DNA of 64,000 nucleotides from Sulfitobacter sp. SK011 (lineage in GTDB: Bacteria; Pseudomonadota; Alphaproteobacteria; Rhodobacterales; Rhodobacteraceae), in NCBI RefSeq assembly GCF_003352065.1, contig NZ_CP025803.1, forward strand, positions 1,240,001 through 1,304,000, written 5' to 3'. Every line of letters starts with the position of its first letter. The first letter of the stretch is position 1. Below, piece by piece: positions 1-9,693 of this stretch. A program made the translations under genes and the position numbers. The notes under the pieces are model-generated. The model did no database searches. It worked only from the letters and a program-made list of their open reading frames with translations, and was not told the DNA's origin.

Positions 1-22
1 TATAAATACCGCGGCACTGCCC

Positions 23-2437
23 TTACGTTCCGCGGCGCTTGGCCCGTAAGGTGGGATCAGCCTGCGTCGGGTCCTCGGGCCAGGGGTGCCGGGGATAGCG
101 CCCGCGCATGTCTTTGCGCACATCTGCATAAGAGCTGGCCCAGAAGCCCGGCAAATCCGTTGTCACCTGAACCGGGCGTTGGGCGGGCGACAACAATGTC
201 ATCTGCAAAGGCTTGCCTGCGATCATCGGATGTTGCGTGACGCCAAACACTTCTTGCAGGCGCAAAGCGATCTGTGGCTGGGCACCGGAATAATCAATCG
301 GGACGTTGCGCCCCAATGGCGTCTCAAAATGCGCTGGTGCTGCGCGGTCCAGCGCTTGTGTCTGATCCCAATCCAACCGCGCCTTGAGCGCGGGCAGAAC
401 ATCAAAACGTTTCCAATCGGCGCTGGAGCGTACACCATTCAGGTGTGGCAGCAGCCATGTTTCCAGTGTTTCCATCAGATGCGCTTGCGAAAAATCGGGA
501 AAGCCATCACCCATCAACCGGACCCGCGACAGGAAACGCTCCGCTGCCACACTCGGCATCAGGCCAAGTTGGCGCACGCCATCCAGCATCGCGATTGCCA
601 CCTTGTCTGCTGGCGATTGCGCCCAAATGCGGTCGTCCAGAACAAGCGCACCCAACCGTTCTTGTTGCCGCGTCAGTACCCGGCTTTCGCGGCGCGACCA
701 TGCACAGACATCGTGCCACGTGATCTGGGCTCCAAAGATCTCGCGCAGTTCTGCCTCTGATATCCGTGCGGCTTGCCTGATCCGTGCCTCTGTTGGATCG
801 CCGTCCAAATCGGTTGCCACGATCAGCCGTTCACCCGCCATTGGATCATGGTCCGGCATCACGGCACCCTTGCCACCCGACAGGATAAACCGAGGCGCAT
901 CGCCATTGCGGCGCAACCCGATCCGGTCAGGATACGCCAGCGCGGCCAGCATTCCGATGCCATCAGGCCCGGTCCCTTGCTGCCCGCGTGCAAGGCGCTT
1001 CGCCTCTTGCCGGATGCGGGTAAGGGTGGGGGCATGAGCCTCAGCAGATGATTTCTTGCCGGTTACCGCGTCCATCCGAAGTGCCAGATCGACCGATGCC
1101 CCGCGCAGCGGATCACGTTCTGCTAAAAGTGCTGCCAACATCGGCGCGGTTTTGCCCCCGCGTGCCACCATATGCGCCAGCCGGGGATGCAGCGGCAGCC
1201 GTGCCAAGGCACGCCCGTGTTCGGTAATGCGCCCTTCAGCATCCAGCGCCTCGAGCATCTGCAAAACTGCTTGCGCTTCGCCCAAGCGGCCCTCATGCGG
1301 AGGCGTGACAAAAGCCAGATCAGCGGCCTGCGCGCCCCATAATGCCAGTTCCAGTGCGAATCCGGTCAGGTCACCCACTTCAATTTCCGCGGGCGGATAG
1401 GCGGCAAGTGCGCCTTCTTCGCCCTTGCTCCACAATTTGTAAGCGACCCCTGCGGTCATCCGCCCCGCGCGGCCCGCCCTCTGGGTTGCTTCGGCCCGCG
1501 TTACCCGTTCTGTCACCAGCCGCGACATGCCCGAGGATGCATCAAACCGCGCGCGGCGCGCCAGTCCACCGTCCACAACAATCGTGATGCCTTCGATGGT
1601 GAGCGAGGTTTCGGCAATAGAGGTTGCCAGCACAATCTTGCGGCCCTTTTTGGCCGGGGCAATGGCCGCACGCTGGGCCTTGAAATCCATCGCGCCAAAA
1701 AGCGGTGCCAGAGTACAATCTGCCGGCAGATGGCCCCGCAAAATACTTTCCACCCGCCTGATTTCGCCCTCGCCCGGCAGGAACACCAACGCGGAACCTT
1801 TCGCTTCTGACAGCGCCTTGAGCACCAGATCAGCAACCGCCTGATCAAAGCGCTGCTTGCCTGTCGGACGGTCCAGCCAGTGCTGCGCAACCGGATAACT
1901 GCGGCCTTGTGAGGTGACAACTGGCGCGTCCATCAATGTGGCCACGGGCGCTGCGTCCAATGTCGCCGACATTGCCACCAACATCAGGTCATCGCGCAAC
2001 GCGCCCGCCACCTCAAGACACAAGGCCAGCCCCAGATCCGCGTTCAACGAGCGTTCGTGAAATTCGTCAAAGATCACCGCTCCGATGCCGGGCAGATCCG
2101 GGTCTTGTTGCAACATTCGGGTCAAGATGCCTTCGGTCACCACTTCAATCCGCGTGTCTCTGCTGATCGCCGAGGCACCACGCACCCGGTATCCGACTGT
2201 TTTTCCCACGTCCTCGCCCAAGGTTGCCGCCATGCGTTCCGCCGCTGCGCGCGCAGCAAGGCGGCGTGGCTCAAGCATGATGATCTTTTGCGTTGTAAGA
2301 CCAGCATCCAGCATCGCCAGCGGAACCCGTGTTGTCTTGCCTGCACCGGGCGGGGCCTGCAACACCACGCGACCGCAGCTTGCGAGCGCCGCAATCACCT
2401 CGGGCAGCACAGCATCAATGGGAAGGGTGAACGACAT
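23..2437 (-). CDS. hrpB: ATP-dependent RNA helicase HrpB
   Basis: DEAH-box helicase of the HrpB family (804 aa, usual length about 800-840). Visible motifs: Walker A APPGAGKTT near residues 28-36, the DEFH box near 124, SATLD, the ETSLTIEGI segment and the QRAGRAGR motif VI, followed by the long HrpB-specific C-terminal half. The family is thought to unwind RNA, but its cellular substrate in alphaproteobacteria is not settled. I took the ATG giving MSFTLPID as the start; a TTG 42 bases upstream would only add a non-conserved stretch. The gene diverges from meaB across about 80 bases that must hold both promoters. Confidence 0.93.
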   Translation of the reverse strand: MSFTLPIDAVLPEVIAALASCGRVVLQAPPGAGKTTRVPLAMLDAGLTTQKIIMLEPRRLAARAAAERMAATLGEDVGKTVGYRVRGASAISRDTRIEVVTEGILTRMLQQDPDLPGIGAVIFDEFHERSLNADLGLALCLEVAGALRDDLMLVAMSATLDAAPVATLMDAPVVTSQGRSYPVAQHWLDRPTGKQRFDQAVADLVLKALSEAKGSALVFLPGEGEIRRVESILRGHLPADCTLAPLFGAMDFKAQRAAIAPAKKGRKIVLATSIAETSLTIEGITIVVDGGLARRARFDASSGMSRLVTERVTRAEATQRAGRAGRMTAGVAYKLWSKGEEGALAAYPPAEIEVGDLTGFALELALWGAQAADLAFVTPPHEGRLGEAQAVLQMLEALDAEGRITEHGRALARLPLHPRLAHMVARGGKTAPMLAALLAERDPLRGASVDLALRMDAVTGKKSSAEAHAPTLTRIRQEAKRLARGQQGTGPDGIGMLAALAYPDRIGLRRNGDAPRFILSGGKGAVMPDHDPMAGERLIVATDLDGDPTEARIRQAARISEAELREIFGAQITWHDVCAWSRRESRVLTRQQERLGALVLDDRIWAQSPADKVAIAMLDGVRQLGLMPSVAAERFLSRVRLMGDGFPDFSQAHLMETLETWLLPHLNGVRSSADWKRFDVLPALKARLDWDQTQALDRAAPAHFETPLGRNVPIDYSGAQPQIALRLQEVFGVTQHPMIAGKPLQMTLLSPAQRPVQVTTDLPGFWASSYADVRKDMRGRYPRHPWPEDPTQADPTLRAKRRGT

Positions 2438-2518
2438 GAGGTCTTTATCTGGCAAAGACCGGGGCGCGCCAAGGGGCAAGGGATGGACATTTCAAGGCGA
2501 CCCCGCAAAAGATGCATC

Positions 2519-3490
2519 ATGGATATGGATGACCTTGCAAAACGTGTGGTGGCGGGCGAACGGCGCGCATTGGCGCAGGCGATCACGCTGGTTGAATCGG
2601 GCCGCGCGGATCACCGCGACAGCGCCGCGCGACTGTTGGCAGCCTTGCCGCAAGACAGGCAAGCCCTGCGCATCGGGCTTTCCGGCACACCCGGTGTGGG
2701 CAAATCCACATTCATCGAAAGCTTCGGGATGATGCTTACCGGTCAGGGAAAGCGGGTTGCGGTACTTGCTGTTGATCCGTCTTCATCGCGCTCGGGGGGC
2801 TCTATCCTTGGCGACAAAACCCGCATGGATTTGCTCAGTCGGGACCCCAAAGCCTTTATCAGGCCCTCGCCCAGCCAGACCCATCTGGGCGGTGTGGCGC
2901 GCCGCACCCGCGAGGCGGTGCGGCTTTGTGAGGCGGCGGGATATGACGTGGTGTTGATTGAGACAGTGGGCGTTGGCCAATCCGAAACGGTTGTGGCCGA
3001 GATGTCGGATGTTTTCCTGCTGCTCCTTGCCCCGGCGGGGGGCGATGAATTGCAGGGTGTCAAACGCGGGATCATGGAAATGGCCGATGTGATTGTCGTC
3101 AACAAGGCTGATGGCGATCTCAAAGCGGCCGCCAGCCGCACCTGTGCGGATTATGCAGGCGCACTGCGGTTGCTGCGCAAAAGGGAACAGGACCCAGCAG
3201 GATTTCCCAAGGCACTGATGGTGTCGGCCCTGCAGGAACAGGGGCTTGATGAAACATGGGAAGCCCTGCTTGAGCTTGTCAATTGGCGGCGCGAAAATGG
3301 ATATTGGGACCAAACACGGGCGACGCAGGCGCGGTACTGGTTCCTTGAAGATGTGAAACAACGCCTGCTGGCGCAGTTGGAAACAACCCAGGCACGCAAG
3401 GCATTGCGGGACTTAAGCGATCAGGTCGCAGAGGGCACGGTTGACCCCGCGGTCGCCGCTCAGACATTCGTGGAAAAGCTGGGTCATTAG
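2519..3490 (+). CDS. meaB: Methylmalonyl-CoA mutase-associated GTPase MeaB (ArgK family)
   Basis: G3E-family P-loop GTPase of 323 aa that in characterised relatives gates cofactor loading and protects adenosylcobalamin-dependent methylmalonyl-CoA mutase. The P-loop GTPGVGKS lies at residues 56-63, followed by the ETVGVGQSE switch region and an NKADGD base-recognition motif. The start giving MDMDDLAKRV fits the family N-terminus; an in-frame ATG at 2483 is possible and would add 12 residues. The mutase itself is not in this window. It converges with xerC, and only about 45 bases separate the two stop codons, with no clear terminator. Confidence 0.92.
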   Translation: MDMDDLAKRVVAGERRALAQAITLVESGRADHRDSAARLLAALPQDRQALRIGLSGTPGVGKSTFIESFGMMLTGQGKRVAVLAVDPSSSRSGGSILGDKTRMDLLSRDPKAFIRPSPSQTHLGGVARRTREAVRLCEAAGYDVVLIETVGVGQSETVVAEMSDVFLLLLAPAGGDELQGVKRGIMEMADVIVVNKADGDLKAAASRTCADYAGALRLLRKREQDPAGFPKALMVSALQEQGLDETWEALLELVNWRRENGYWDQTRATQARYWFLEDVKQRLLAQLETTQARKALRDLSDQVAEGTVDPAVAAQTFVEKLGH

Positions 3491-3535
3491 CGCCGCCGGG
3501 TAGAATTCTTCAAAAGAACCGATGCGGTGCGGTAA

Positions 3536-4489
3536 TCAACCCGCCGCCTTTGGATGGGCCCGGTTGTACACCTCCATCAGCCGCGCTGTATCAACGGCAG
3601 TATAGGCTTGTGTCGTGGACAAAGAGGCATGGCCCAAAAGCTCTTGAATTGCCCGCAAATCACCGCCCGCATCCAGCAGATGGGTCGCAAAGCTGTGGCG
3701 CATGGCGTGTGGCGTTGCAGTGGCGGGCAGGCCAAGCTGCATCCGCGCATTCGCCATCACCTGCGCAATGGCGCGCGCCCCAAGCGCGCCGCCGCGAATG
3801 GCACGAAACAGCGGTTCGCGTGATTCGTGCGGATGAGGGCATTCGCGCAGATAGGCGTCAATCGCGGTCCGCGCGGCAGGCAGAACCGGCACCACACGTT
3901 CCTTGCCGCCCTTGCCAACAATGCGCAAAACCTCTGGCAGCGGTGCATCAGCACCTTTAAGCCCCAGCGCCTCTGAAATACGCAACCCGCAGCCCCACAG
4001 GAGGGTCAGCACCGCCACATCGCGTGCAGCCACCCAAGGTCTGTCTGTTTGTATCTCGACACAGTCGATCAGCGCTTTGGCGGCATCAATCGCCAAGGGG
4101 CGAGGCAGCTTTTTCTGAAATTTTGGCGACCGGGTGGACAGCACCGCGGTCGGTTCAAACCCTTCGCGTTCTGCCAGCCAGCGATAGAATGCCTTTACCG
4201 CAGACAGTTTGCGGGCCATCGACCGGGGCCCGACATCGCTGCTGCGCGTGCACGCCATCCAGCTGCGCATGTCCGAAATGGTGATCCGCGCCAGCGCACC
4301 CAACCCTTGGCTGTCGCCCTTGTGGACCGTCATGAACGCCAGAAAATCCGCCACGTCGCCTTGATACGCGGTGAGCGTGTTGTCCGCCGACCCCTTGATG
4401 GCGCGCTGTTGTTCAAGCCATGTTTGCAGCGCATCGCGTGCGGCGGGGCTGATCAGCCCGGTGTCAGCAGAATGTTGCGCGCGGTTCAA
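3536..4489 (-). CDS. xerC: Tyrosine recombinase XerC
   Basis: Site-specific tyrosine recombinase (317 aa) for resolution of chromosome dimers at dif, acting with XerD. The SAM-like N-terminal core-binding domain covers roughly residues 15-110. All catalytic residues are visible: R170, K196, H261 and R264 (HAMRH), H287 (LLGH) and the nucleophile Y296. The only plausible start is a TTG that overlaps the DUF484 stop codon (TTGA), so translation is probably coupled to the upstream gene. Linkage of xerC to a DUF484 gene is common in proteobacteria. Confidence 0.95.
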   Translation of the reverse strand: MNRAQHSADTGLISPAARDALQTWLEQQRAIKGSADNTLTAYQGDVADFLAFMTVHKGDSQGLGALARITISDMRSWMACTRSSDVGPRSMARKLSAVKAFYRWLAEREGFEPTAVLSTRSPKFQKKLPRPLAIDAAKALIDCVEIQTDRPWVAARDVAVLTLLWGCGLRISEALGLKGADAPLPEVLRIVGKGGKERVVPVLPAARTAIDAYLRECPHPHESREPLFRAIRGGALGARAIAQVMANARMQLGLPATATPHAMRHSFATHLLDAGGDLRAIQELLGHASLSTTQAYTAVDTARLMEVYNRAHPKAAG

Positions 4490-5193
4490 GACAACCAGCG
4501 GCGCATCGCGCGCTCAAATACCCCGGTGAAAAAGGTCAGCAGGTCGGTTCCCTGCTGGGGCCCGAACATATGCGGATCCTCGGCACCCATCACCAAAAGG
4601 CCGGGCAGGCGGCCCGCCCCAAAATCCAGTTTCAGACACGCCTCGGACCGGATCCATTCCGCCTTGCCGCCGTAGATGTGTTCGTCAGCACCCTGCACGC
4701 CACGCAATGTCACTTGCCGGGGCGCGCCGCCGCGTCCCTGGGTCAGGTATTCGTCAATAAATCCGGGTTCAGCGACGCTGAGAACATCACCAAGACGCTG
4801 CACGGCGGGATCGCTGTCGTTCTGAACAGATTCCAAGACCAGCTTGACCGCGTCAACGCGCAGGATTTCGGCCACCTCACCACCCAGATCGCGCAGAAAG
4901 GCTTCAAATTCGACCGGGTCCAGCATCCGCAGGATGGCGCGGTGTATCTGGTTGGTGCCTGCAAGGTTTTCGTAAGCCGCCGCAATCACGCTGCGGTGGG
5001 TGTCTTCCAGCCGGTCCAGACGTGTTTCCAGACGTTCCATCGCAATGCCGCGCAGATCGACGATGTTGCCACCCATCGATCTTTCATTGGCCGCAATCAA
5101 CGCCTGCATGACGTCGGTATCGTCCAGTATCACATCGGGTTTCGAAATGATCGCCTCGCGCAGGGCGTCATCAATCTTGGGGCTGCTGCTCAT
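4486..5193 (-). CDS. DUF484 family protein
   Basis: Protein of 235 aa of the DUF484 family, thought to carry a GAF-like fold in its C-terminal half. The N-terminal part contains PDVILDDTDVM and a helical, probably coiled-coil stretch (around residues 45-75), and the C-terminal half ends in FFTGVFERAMRRWL. The start at MSSSPKID has an AGAG-type ribosome site. It overlaps xerC by 4 bases. The function of the family is not established; its conserved linkage to xerC suggests a role around chromosome maintenance, but that is inference only. Confidence 0.88.
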   Translation of the reverse strand: MSSSPKIDDALREAIISKPDVILDDTDVMQALIAANERSMGGNIVDLRGIAMERLETRLDRLEDTHRSVIAAAYENLAGTNQIHRAILRMLDPVEFEAFLRDLGGEVAEILRVDAVKLVLESVQNDSDPAVQRLGDVLSVAEPGFIDEYLTQGRGGAPRQVTLRGVQGADEHIYGGKAEWIRSEACLKLDFGAGRLPGLLVMGAEDPHMFGPQQGTDLLTFFTGVFERAMRRWLS

Positions 5194-5353
5194 GTACGTC
5201 TCTTGATTATTTTGGGTGGTATAGCATGAGGTTTTGAATAAATCTGCCCCCTTGTTGCGAACTCGGAATGCAGGGCGGATCGTGTTGCCAAACCGCTTCA
5301 TGCGCAGCGCCAGATGGAAAGACCCTTCCAGGTGACGCCGCACTGAATGCCTG

Positions 5354-5375
5354 AAAGATGGGCGCGTGGCCCATC
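5354..5375 (-). terminator. Probable rho-independent terminator after fsa
   Basis: A 7-bp stem GATGGGC/GCCCATC with a 5-base loop, followed on the minus strand by a short T-rich run. It sits just downstream of the aldolase stop codon, so the DUF484-xerC pair probably has its own promoter between here and 5194. Confidence 0.5.
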
Positions 5376-5382
5376 CCTTACG

Positions 5383-6036
5383 TCAGACGATCTTGATGTT
5401 GCCCTTGGCGGCATCTTTCATGAACTGATCAAGCCCTTTGTCGGTCAATACATGGCTGGCCAGTTTCTTGATCACCTCTGGCGGGGCCGTCATCACGTCA
5501 GCCCCAATCAACGCGCAATCCTGCACATGGTTAACGCTGCGGATAGAGGCCGCCAAAATCTGCGTGTCAAAGCCATAGTTGTCATAGACGGTGCGGATGT
5601 CCTGAATAAGGTCCAGACCATCCAGATTGATGTCATCCAGACGCCCGATGAAGGGGGAAATGAATGTGGCCCCCGCCTTGGCCGCCAGCAATGCCTGATT
5701 GGCCGAGAAACACAAAGTGACGTTGACCATCTTGCCTTCGCCAGACAACACTTTGCAGGCTTTCAGGCCCGCCCATGTCAGCGGCACTTTGACGGCGATG
5801 TTGTCGGCGATTTTAGCCAGTTTGCGACCTTGGGTGATCATCTCATCGGCCTCAAGGGCGACAACTTCGGCGCTGACCGGGCCGTCGACCAGATCACAAA
5901 TCTCTTTGGTGACTTCCAGAATATCCCGGCCTGATTTCAGAATCAGCGATGGGTTGGTTGTGACCCCATCAACCATGCCCAAATCATTCAGCTCGGCGAT
6001 GGCGTCAATCTCGGCGGTATCTACGAAAAATTTCAT
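5383..6036 (-). CDS. fsa: Transaldolase / fructose-6-phosphate aldolase-type enzyme
   Basis: TIM-barrel class I aldolase of the small transaldolase/FSA family (217 aa). The N-terminus [10 protein letters not shown] and TTNPSLI are family signatures, and the Schiff-base lysine is K83 in IAVKVPLT. Members either transfer dihydroxyacetone groups in the pentose phosphate pathway or cleave fructose 6-phosphate; the sequence alone does not decide which, though proteobacterial chromosomal copies like this are usually annotated as transaldolase. The gene is divergent from priA and followed by a probable terminator. Confidence 0.92.
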   Translation of the reverse strand: MKFFVDTAEIDAIAELNDLGMVDGVTTNPSLILKSGRDILEVTKEICDLVDGPVSAEVVALEADEMITQGRKLAKIADNIAVKVPLTWAGLKACKVLSGEGKMVNVTLCFSANQALLAAKAGATFISPFIGRLDDINLDGLDLIQDIRTVYDNYGFDTQILAASIRSVNHVQDCALIGADVMTAPPEVIKKLASHVLTDKGLDQFMKDAAKGNIKIV

Positions 6037-6140
6037 GTCTTGTCCTTGCGCATGAGGAACGGAGCGTTGATGTTGGCTTTACCGCATGATCGGCCCTGCT
6101 GAAACCCTCAAATCCCGAAATTGTTCAATCGGAGCTTTTG

Positions 6141-8336
6141 GTGACGTCCCAAGAATTCTTTGACCACGGCACTTTGGTGTCCGTGCTGACGACGCAGCCT
6201 TTGGGACGTGCTTTGGACTATAAGGCGCCTGAAGGCGGCTGTCATTTGGGTGCCTTTGTTGAGGTGCCCCTGGGGCCGCGCAAGGTGCTTGGCGTTGTGT
6301 GGGGGCCGGGTAAGGGCGACTATGACATTGCCAAAATACGCTCTGTCATCAGAGTGCTGGACGCGGCACCGATGCGGGCGGAAATGCGTGAATTTTTGAT
6401 GCGTGCGGCGGCTTATACGCTCACACCGATGCCCGCCATGCTGCGGCTGGCCACCCGCGCGCCGGGTTTGGGCGATCCGCCGTCGATGCGCAAAGTATAT
6501 CGTCGCGGGGCGAATGAGCCGGAGCGGATGACAGACGCGCGGACCCGTGTGCTTGCGACATTGTCCGAATATGGCGATCTGTCATTCACGCTCAAAGAAC
6601 TCGCTGAAATGGCGGGGGTGACGCCTTCTGTTGTGAAAGGGCTGGTGGGTCAGGGGGCCGTGTTCGAAGAAGACAGCCCACGGGATGTGCCGTTCTTGCC
6701 GATGGACCCGGACCTGCCAAGCAAAGAACTGACGCAGGATCAGGCGGCGGGCGCACGCGCGCTGGCGGAAGGTGTGGCTGGGCAGGCATATGGCACCACA
6801 TTGCTGCGCGGCGTTACCGGTTCGGGCAAAACCGAAGTGTACCTCGAAGCCATCGCCGCCGCGTTGAGGGCCGGCCGTCAGGCCCTGGTATTGCTGCCCG
6901 AGATTGCCCTGACTGAACAGTTTTTCACCCGCGTTCAGGAACGATTTGGGGCCAAGCCTGCGGAATGGCATTCAGGGGCCACCATGACCGAACGCCGCCG
7001 CATCTGGCGGATGGTCGGACAAGGACAGGCACAATTGGTCATCGGCGCGCGGTCGGCCTTGTTCCTGCCATTTCAGAACCTTGGCCTGATTGTCGTCGAT
7101 GAAGAGCACGACACCTCGTACAAGCAGGAAGAGGGCGTTTTGTACAACGCCCGAGATATGGCCGTGCTGCGTGCGGCAATCTGCGGGGCGCAGGTGGTGT
7201 TGGCCTCGGCCACCCCATCGCTGGAAAGCTGGGCCAATGTAGAGGCGGGCAAATATCGGCGGCTGGAACTGACCTCAAGGTTCGGCCCGGCAGTCATGCC
7301 GACGATGGGCGCGATCGACATGCGTGCAGAGGCCTTGCCAAGCGACAAATGGGTGTCACCGACCTTGCAAAGCGAAGTCAGCAAGCGGCTGGAAAAGGGC
7401 GAACAGGCGATGCTGTTTATCAACCGCCGTGGCTATGCGCCGATCACGCTCTGCCGCGCCTGCGGCCATCAGATTGGCTGTGATCATTGCGATGCGCGGA
7501 TGGTGGAGCACCGGTTTTTGAAACGCCTCGTCTGTCACCAATGTGGCGAAAGCAAACCGATGCCAGAGGTATGCCCGTCGTGCGAAGCAGAGGGGCGGCT
7601 GGCCCCGGTGGGACCGGGAGTGGAACGTCTGGGCGAAGAGGCCGCAGCATTGTGGCCAGATGCCCGCATCGCCACCTTAAGTTCAGACATGTACGGATCC
7701 GCGCGCGCGCTCAAGGCCGAGATTGCAGCGATCAGTGACGGGGCCGCCGACATCATCATCGGGACCCAGCTTGTCGCCAAAGGGCATAATTTCCCAAATC
7801 TGACGCTTGTTGGTGTGATTGATGCCGATCTGGGCCTGATGGGGTCCGATCTGCGTGCAGCAGAGCGGACGTTTCAGCTGATGCGGCAGGTGGCGGGGCG
7901 GGCGGGCCGGGCAGAGGCACCGGGGACCGCCCTCATGCAGACTTATCAACCCGAGCATCCGGTGATCCGGGCAATTCTGGCGGGCGACGAAGAAGCGTTT
8001 TGGGCCGCAGAGGCCAAGGAACGGCAACAGGCCGGAGTGCCACCTTATGGTCGCATGGCCGGGATCATCCTGAGCGGGCCGGACATCGCACAGGTGTTTG
8101 ATGCGGGCAATCTGTTGGCGCGTCAGGACGGACCGTTGCGCGCGGTTGGCGCTCAGGTCTTTGGGCCTGCACCAGCCCCCATTGCAAGGGTCCGTGGTCG
8201 GCACCGGGTGCGCCTCTTGGTCAAGGCAGATAAATCCGCGCCCTTGCAGGAAGCGCTGGCACGCTGGGTGGCGCAGGTGCGCCTGAAGGGTGATTTGCGT
8301 CTGGCCGTCGATATAGATCCGCAGAGTTTTTACTAG
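6141..8336 (+). CDS. priA: Primosomal protein N' (replication restart helicase PriA)
   Basis: Superfamily 2 helicase of about 731 aa that reloads the replisome at collapsed forks. The N-terminal DNA-binding domain is followed by Walker A GVTGSGKT (about 225-232), the DEEH box (about 320), a zinc-binding insertion with eight cysteines (LCRACG, CDHC, CHQCG, CPSCE; about 440-485), and a C-terminal helicase domain with QVAGRAGR. The GTG at 6141 is preferred: it lies 6 bases after GGAG, whereas a TTG at 6138 would be too close. Confidence 0.96.
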   Translation: MTSQEFFDHGTLVSVLTTQPLGRALDYKAPEGGCHLGAFVEVPLGPRKVLGVVWGPGKGDYDIAKIRSVIRVLDAAPMRAEMREFLMRAAAYTLTPMPAMLRLATRAPGLGDPPSMRKVYRRGANEPERMTDARTRVLATLSEYGDLSFTLKELAEMAGVTPSVVKGLVGQGAVFEEDSPRDVPFLPMDPDLPSKELTQDQAAGARALAEGVAGQAYGTTLLRGVTGSGKTEVYLEAIAAALRAGRQALVLLPEIALTEQFFTRVQERFGAKPAEWHSGATMTERRRIWRMVGQGQAQLVIGARSALFLPFQNLGLIVVDEEHDTSYKQEEGVLYNARDMAVLRAAICGAQVVLASATPSLESWANVEAGKYRRLELTSRFGPAVMPTMGAIDMRAEALPSDKWVSPTLQSEVSKRLEKGEQAMLFINRRGYAPITLCRACGHQIGCDHCDARMVEHRFLKRLVCHQCGESKPMPEVCPSCEAEGRLAPVGPGVERLGEEAAALWPDARIATLSSDMYGSARALKAEIAAISDGAADIIIGTQLVAKGHNFPNLTLVGVIDADLGLMGSDLRAAERTFQLMRQVAGRAGRAEAPGTALMQTYQPEHPVIRAILAGDEEAFWAAEAKERQQAGVPPYGRMAGIILSGPDIAQVFDAGNLLARQDGPLRAVGAQVFGPAPAPIARVRGRHRVRLLVKADKSAPLQEALARWVAQVRLKGDLRLAVDIDPQSFY

Positions 8337-8346
8337 GGTGAGGCCA

Positions 8347-8398
8347 CTGGGGGTTTCACACCCCCAGACCCCCGTGCGGTATTTGCAAAAAGGGTGAA
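8347..8398. repeat. Hairpin plus dispersed CGGTATTTG motif after priA
   Basis: A perfect 8-bp stem CTGGGGGT/ACCCCCAG (8347-8367) is followed by CGGTATTTG, an A-run and GGGTGAA (8377-8398). Close copies of the second part form both arms of an inverted repeat at 29743-29769 and 29902-29928. There is no T-run directly after the stem, so this is not a standard terminator, although its place just after priA suggests a 3'-end role. Confidence 0.55.
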
Positions 8399-8453
8399 GG
8401 GGCGGGTGCATTTGCATCTCGCCATTGCGGCGTCTGGGGCGTATTGGGTTTTT

Positions 8454-9686
8454 ATGGCTCAGTTTATTACCCTCGAAGACGCGAAACGGCTGCCTTTTTG
8501 GCGTCGCCCCGTGGCATTGTTGTTCCTGATGGCACTGGCCATGCCGATTGCGTTCAACACATGGGCGGCGCTGCTGAATAATTTTGTCATTGAGGTCGCT
8601 GATTTTGATGGGGCCGATATTGGTCTGTTGCACACAGTGCGCGAAATCCCTGGTTTTCTGGCTGTCGGCGTGATTGCGATCATCATTTTCGTGCGCGAGC
8701 AGGTGCTGGGGCTGGTGGCGCTGATCTTGCTTGGCGTGGCGACGATGCTCACCGCCTGGTTTCCCACGATGGGCGGCATTCTGACGCTTACGATGCTCAG
8801 CTCGATCGGTTTTCACTATTACGAAACGGTCAATCAATCGCTGCAATTGCAATGGCTTAAGATCGAAGACGCGCCGCGGATGCTCGGGTGGTTGATGGCC
8901 GCAGGGTCATTTGCCACGCTGATCGCCTATCTGGCGATCATGACACTTTGGGAGACACTCAATCTCTCTTACAACATCGTTTATATGGTTGGTGGTGGCA
9001 TCACCGTGCTGATCGTGATTTTCGCGATTGTCGCCTATCCGCAGTTTGAGGCACCCACCCCGCAGATCAAAAAGATGGTCCTGCGCAAGCGCTACTGGCT
9101 TTATTACGCGCTGCAGTTCATGTCCGGTGCGCGGCGGCAGATCTTCATGGTGTTTGCCGGTTTCATGATGGTCGAACGCTTTGGGTTTGAAGTGCACGAA
9201 ATCACCACGCTTTATCTGATCAATCTGATTGCCAACATGATTTTTGCCCCGTTGATGGGCCGCGCCGTTGGTTTCTTTGGGGAGCGGCGCGCGCTGGGGT
9301 TTGAATATATCGGGCTGATACTGGTGTTTCTTTCTTATGGCGGCGTCTATTTCATGGGCTGGGGCGTGATCGTTGCGGCGGTGCTTTATGTGCTGGACCA
9401 TATGTTCTTTGCCCTCGCACTGGCGCTCAAGACCTACTTCCAAAAGATCGCGTCACCCGGTGATATCGCGCCCACAGCGGCAGTGGCCTTTACCATCAAC
9501 CATATTGCGGCTGTGTTTTTGCCGGTGCTGCTTGGGTTCTTGTGGCTGGTTTCACCTGCGGCGGTATTCTTTTTGGCGGCGGGCATGGCTTTTGTGTCTT
9601 TTTGCCTTGCAATGCTGATCCCGCGCCATCCTGCACCGGGGAACGAAACGATATTTGCAGGCAGGCTGCCGCAGGCCGCGGAGTAG
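8454..9686 (+). CDS. MFS transporter
   Basis: Polytopic membrane protein (about 410 aa, roughly 11-12 hydrophobic segments) with the overall pattern of a major facilitator superfamily permease, including paired hydrophobic halves around a cytoplasmic stretch near the middle (FEAPTPQIKK). No substrate can be read from the sequence. The start at MAQFITLEDA is chosen because upstream in-frame GTG codons lie inside the dispersed repeat motif; its ribosome site is weak. The stop is only 7 bases before the MATE exporter, so both are probably co-transcribed. Confidence 0.75.
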   Translation: MAQFITLEDAKRLPFWRRPVALLFLMALAMPIAFNTWAALLNNFVIEVADFDGADIGLLHTVREIPGFLAVGVIAIIIFVREQVLGLVALILLGVATMLTAWFPTMGGILTLTMLSSIGFHYYETVNQSLQLQWLKIEDAPRMLGWLMAAGSFATLIAYLAIMTLWETLNLSYNIVYMVGGGITVLIVIFAIVAYPQFEAPTPQIKKMVLRKRYWLYYALQFMSGARRQIFMVFAGFMMVERFGFEVHEITTLYLINLIANMIFAPLMGRAVGFFGERRALGFEYIGLILVFLSYGGVYFMGWGVIVAAVLYVLDHMFFALALALKTYFQKIASPGDIAPTAAVAFTINHIAAVFLPVLLGFLWLVSPAAVFFLAAGMAFVSFCLAMLIPRHPAPGNETIFAGRLPQAAE

Positions 9687-9693
9687 CACGCAG

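Noticed and set aside
7683-8852. Open frame of about 389 codons opposite the priA 3' end
   Set aside because: Antisense to priA and the MFS gene, with shadow-frame composition and no motif.
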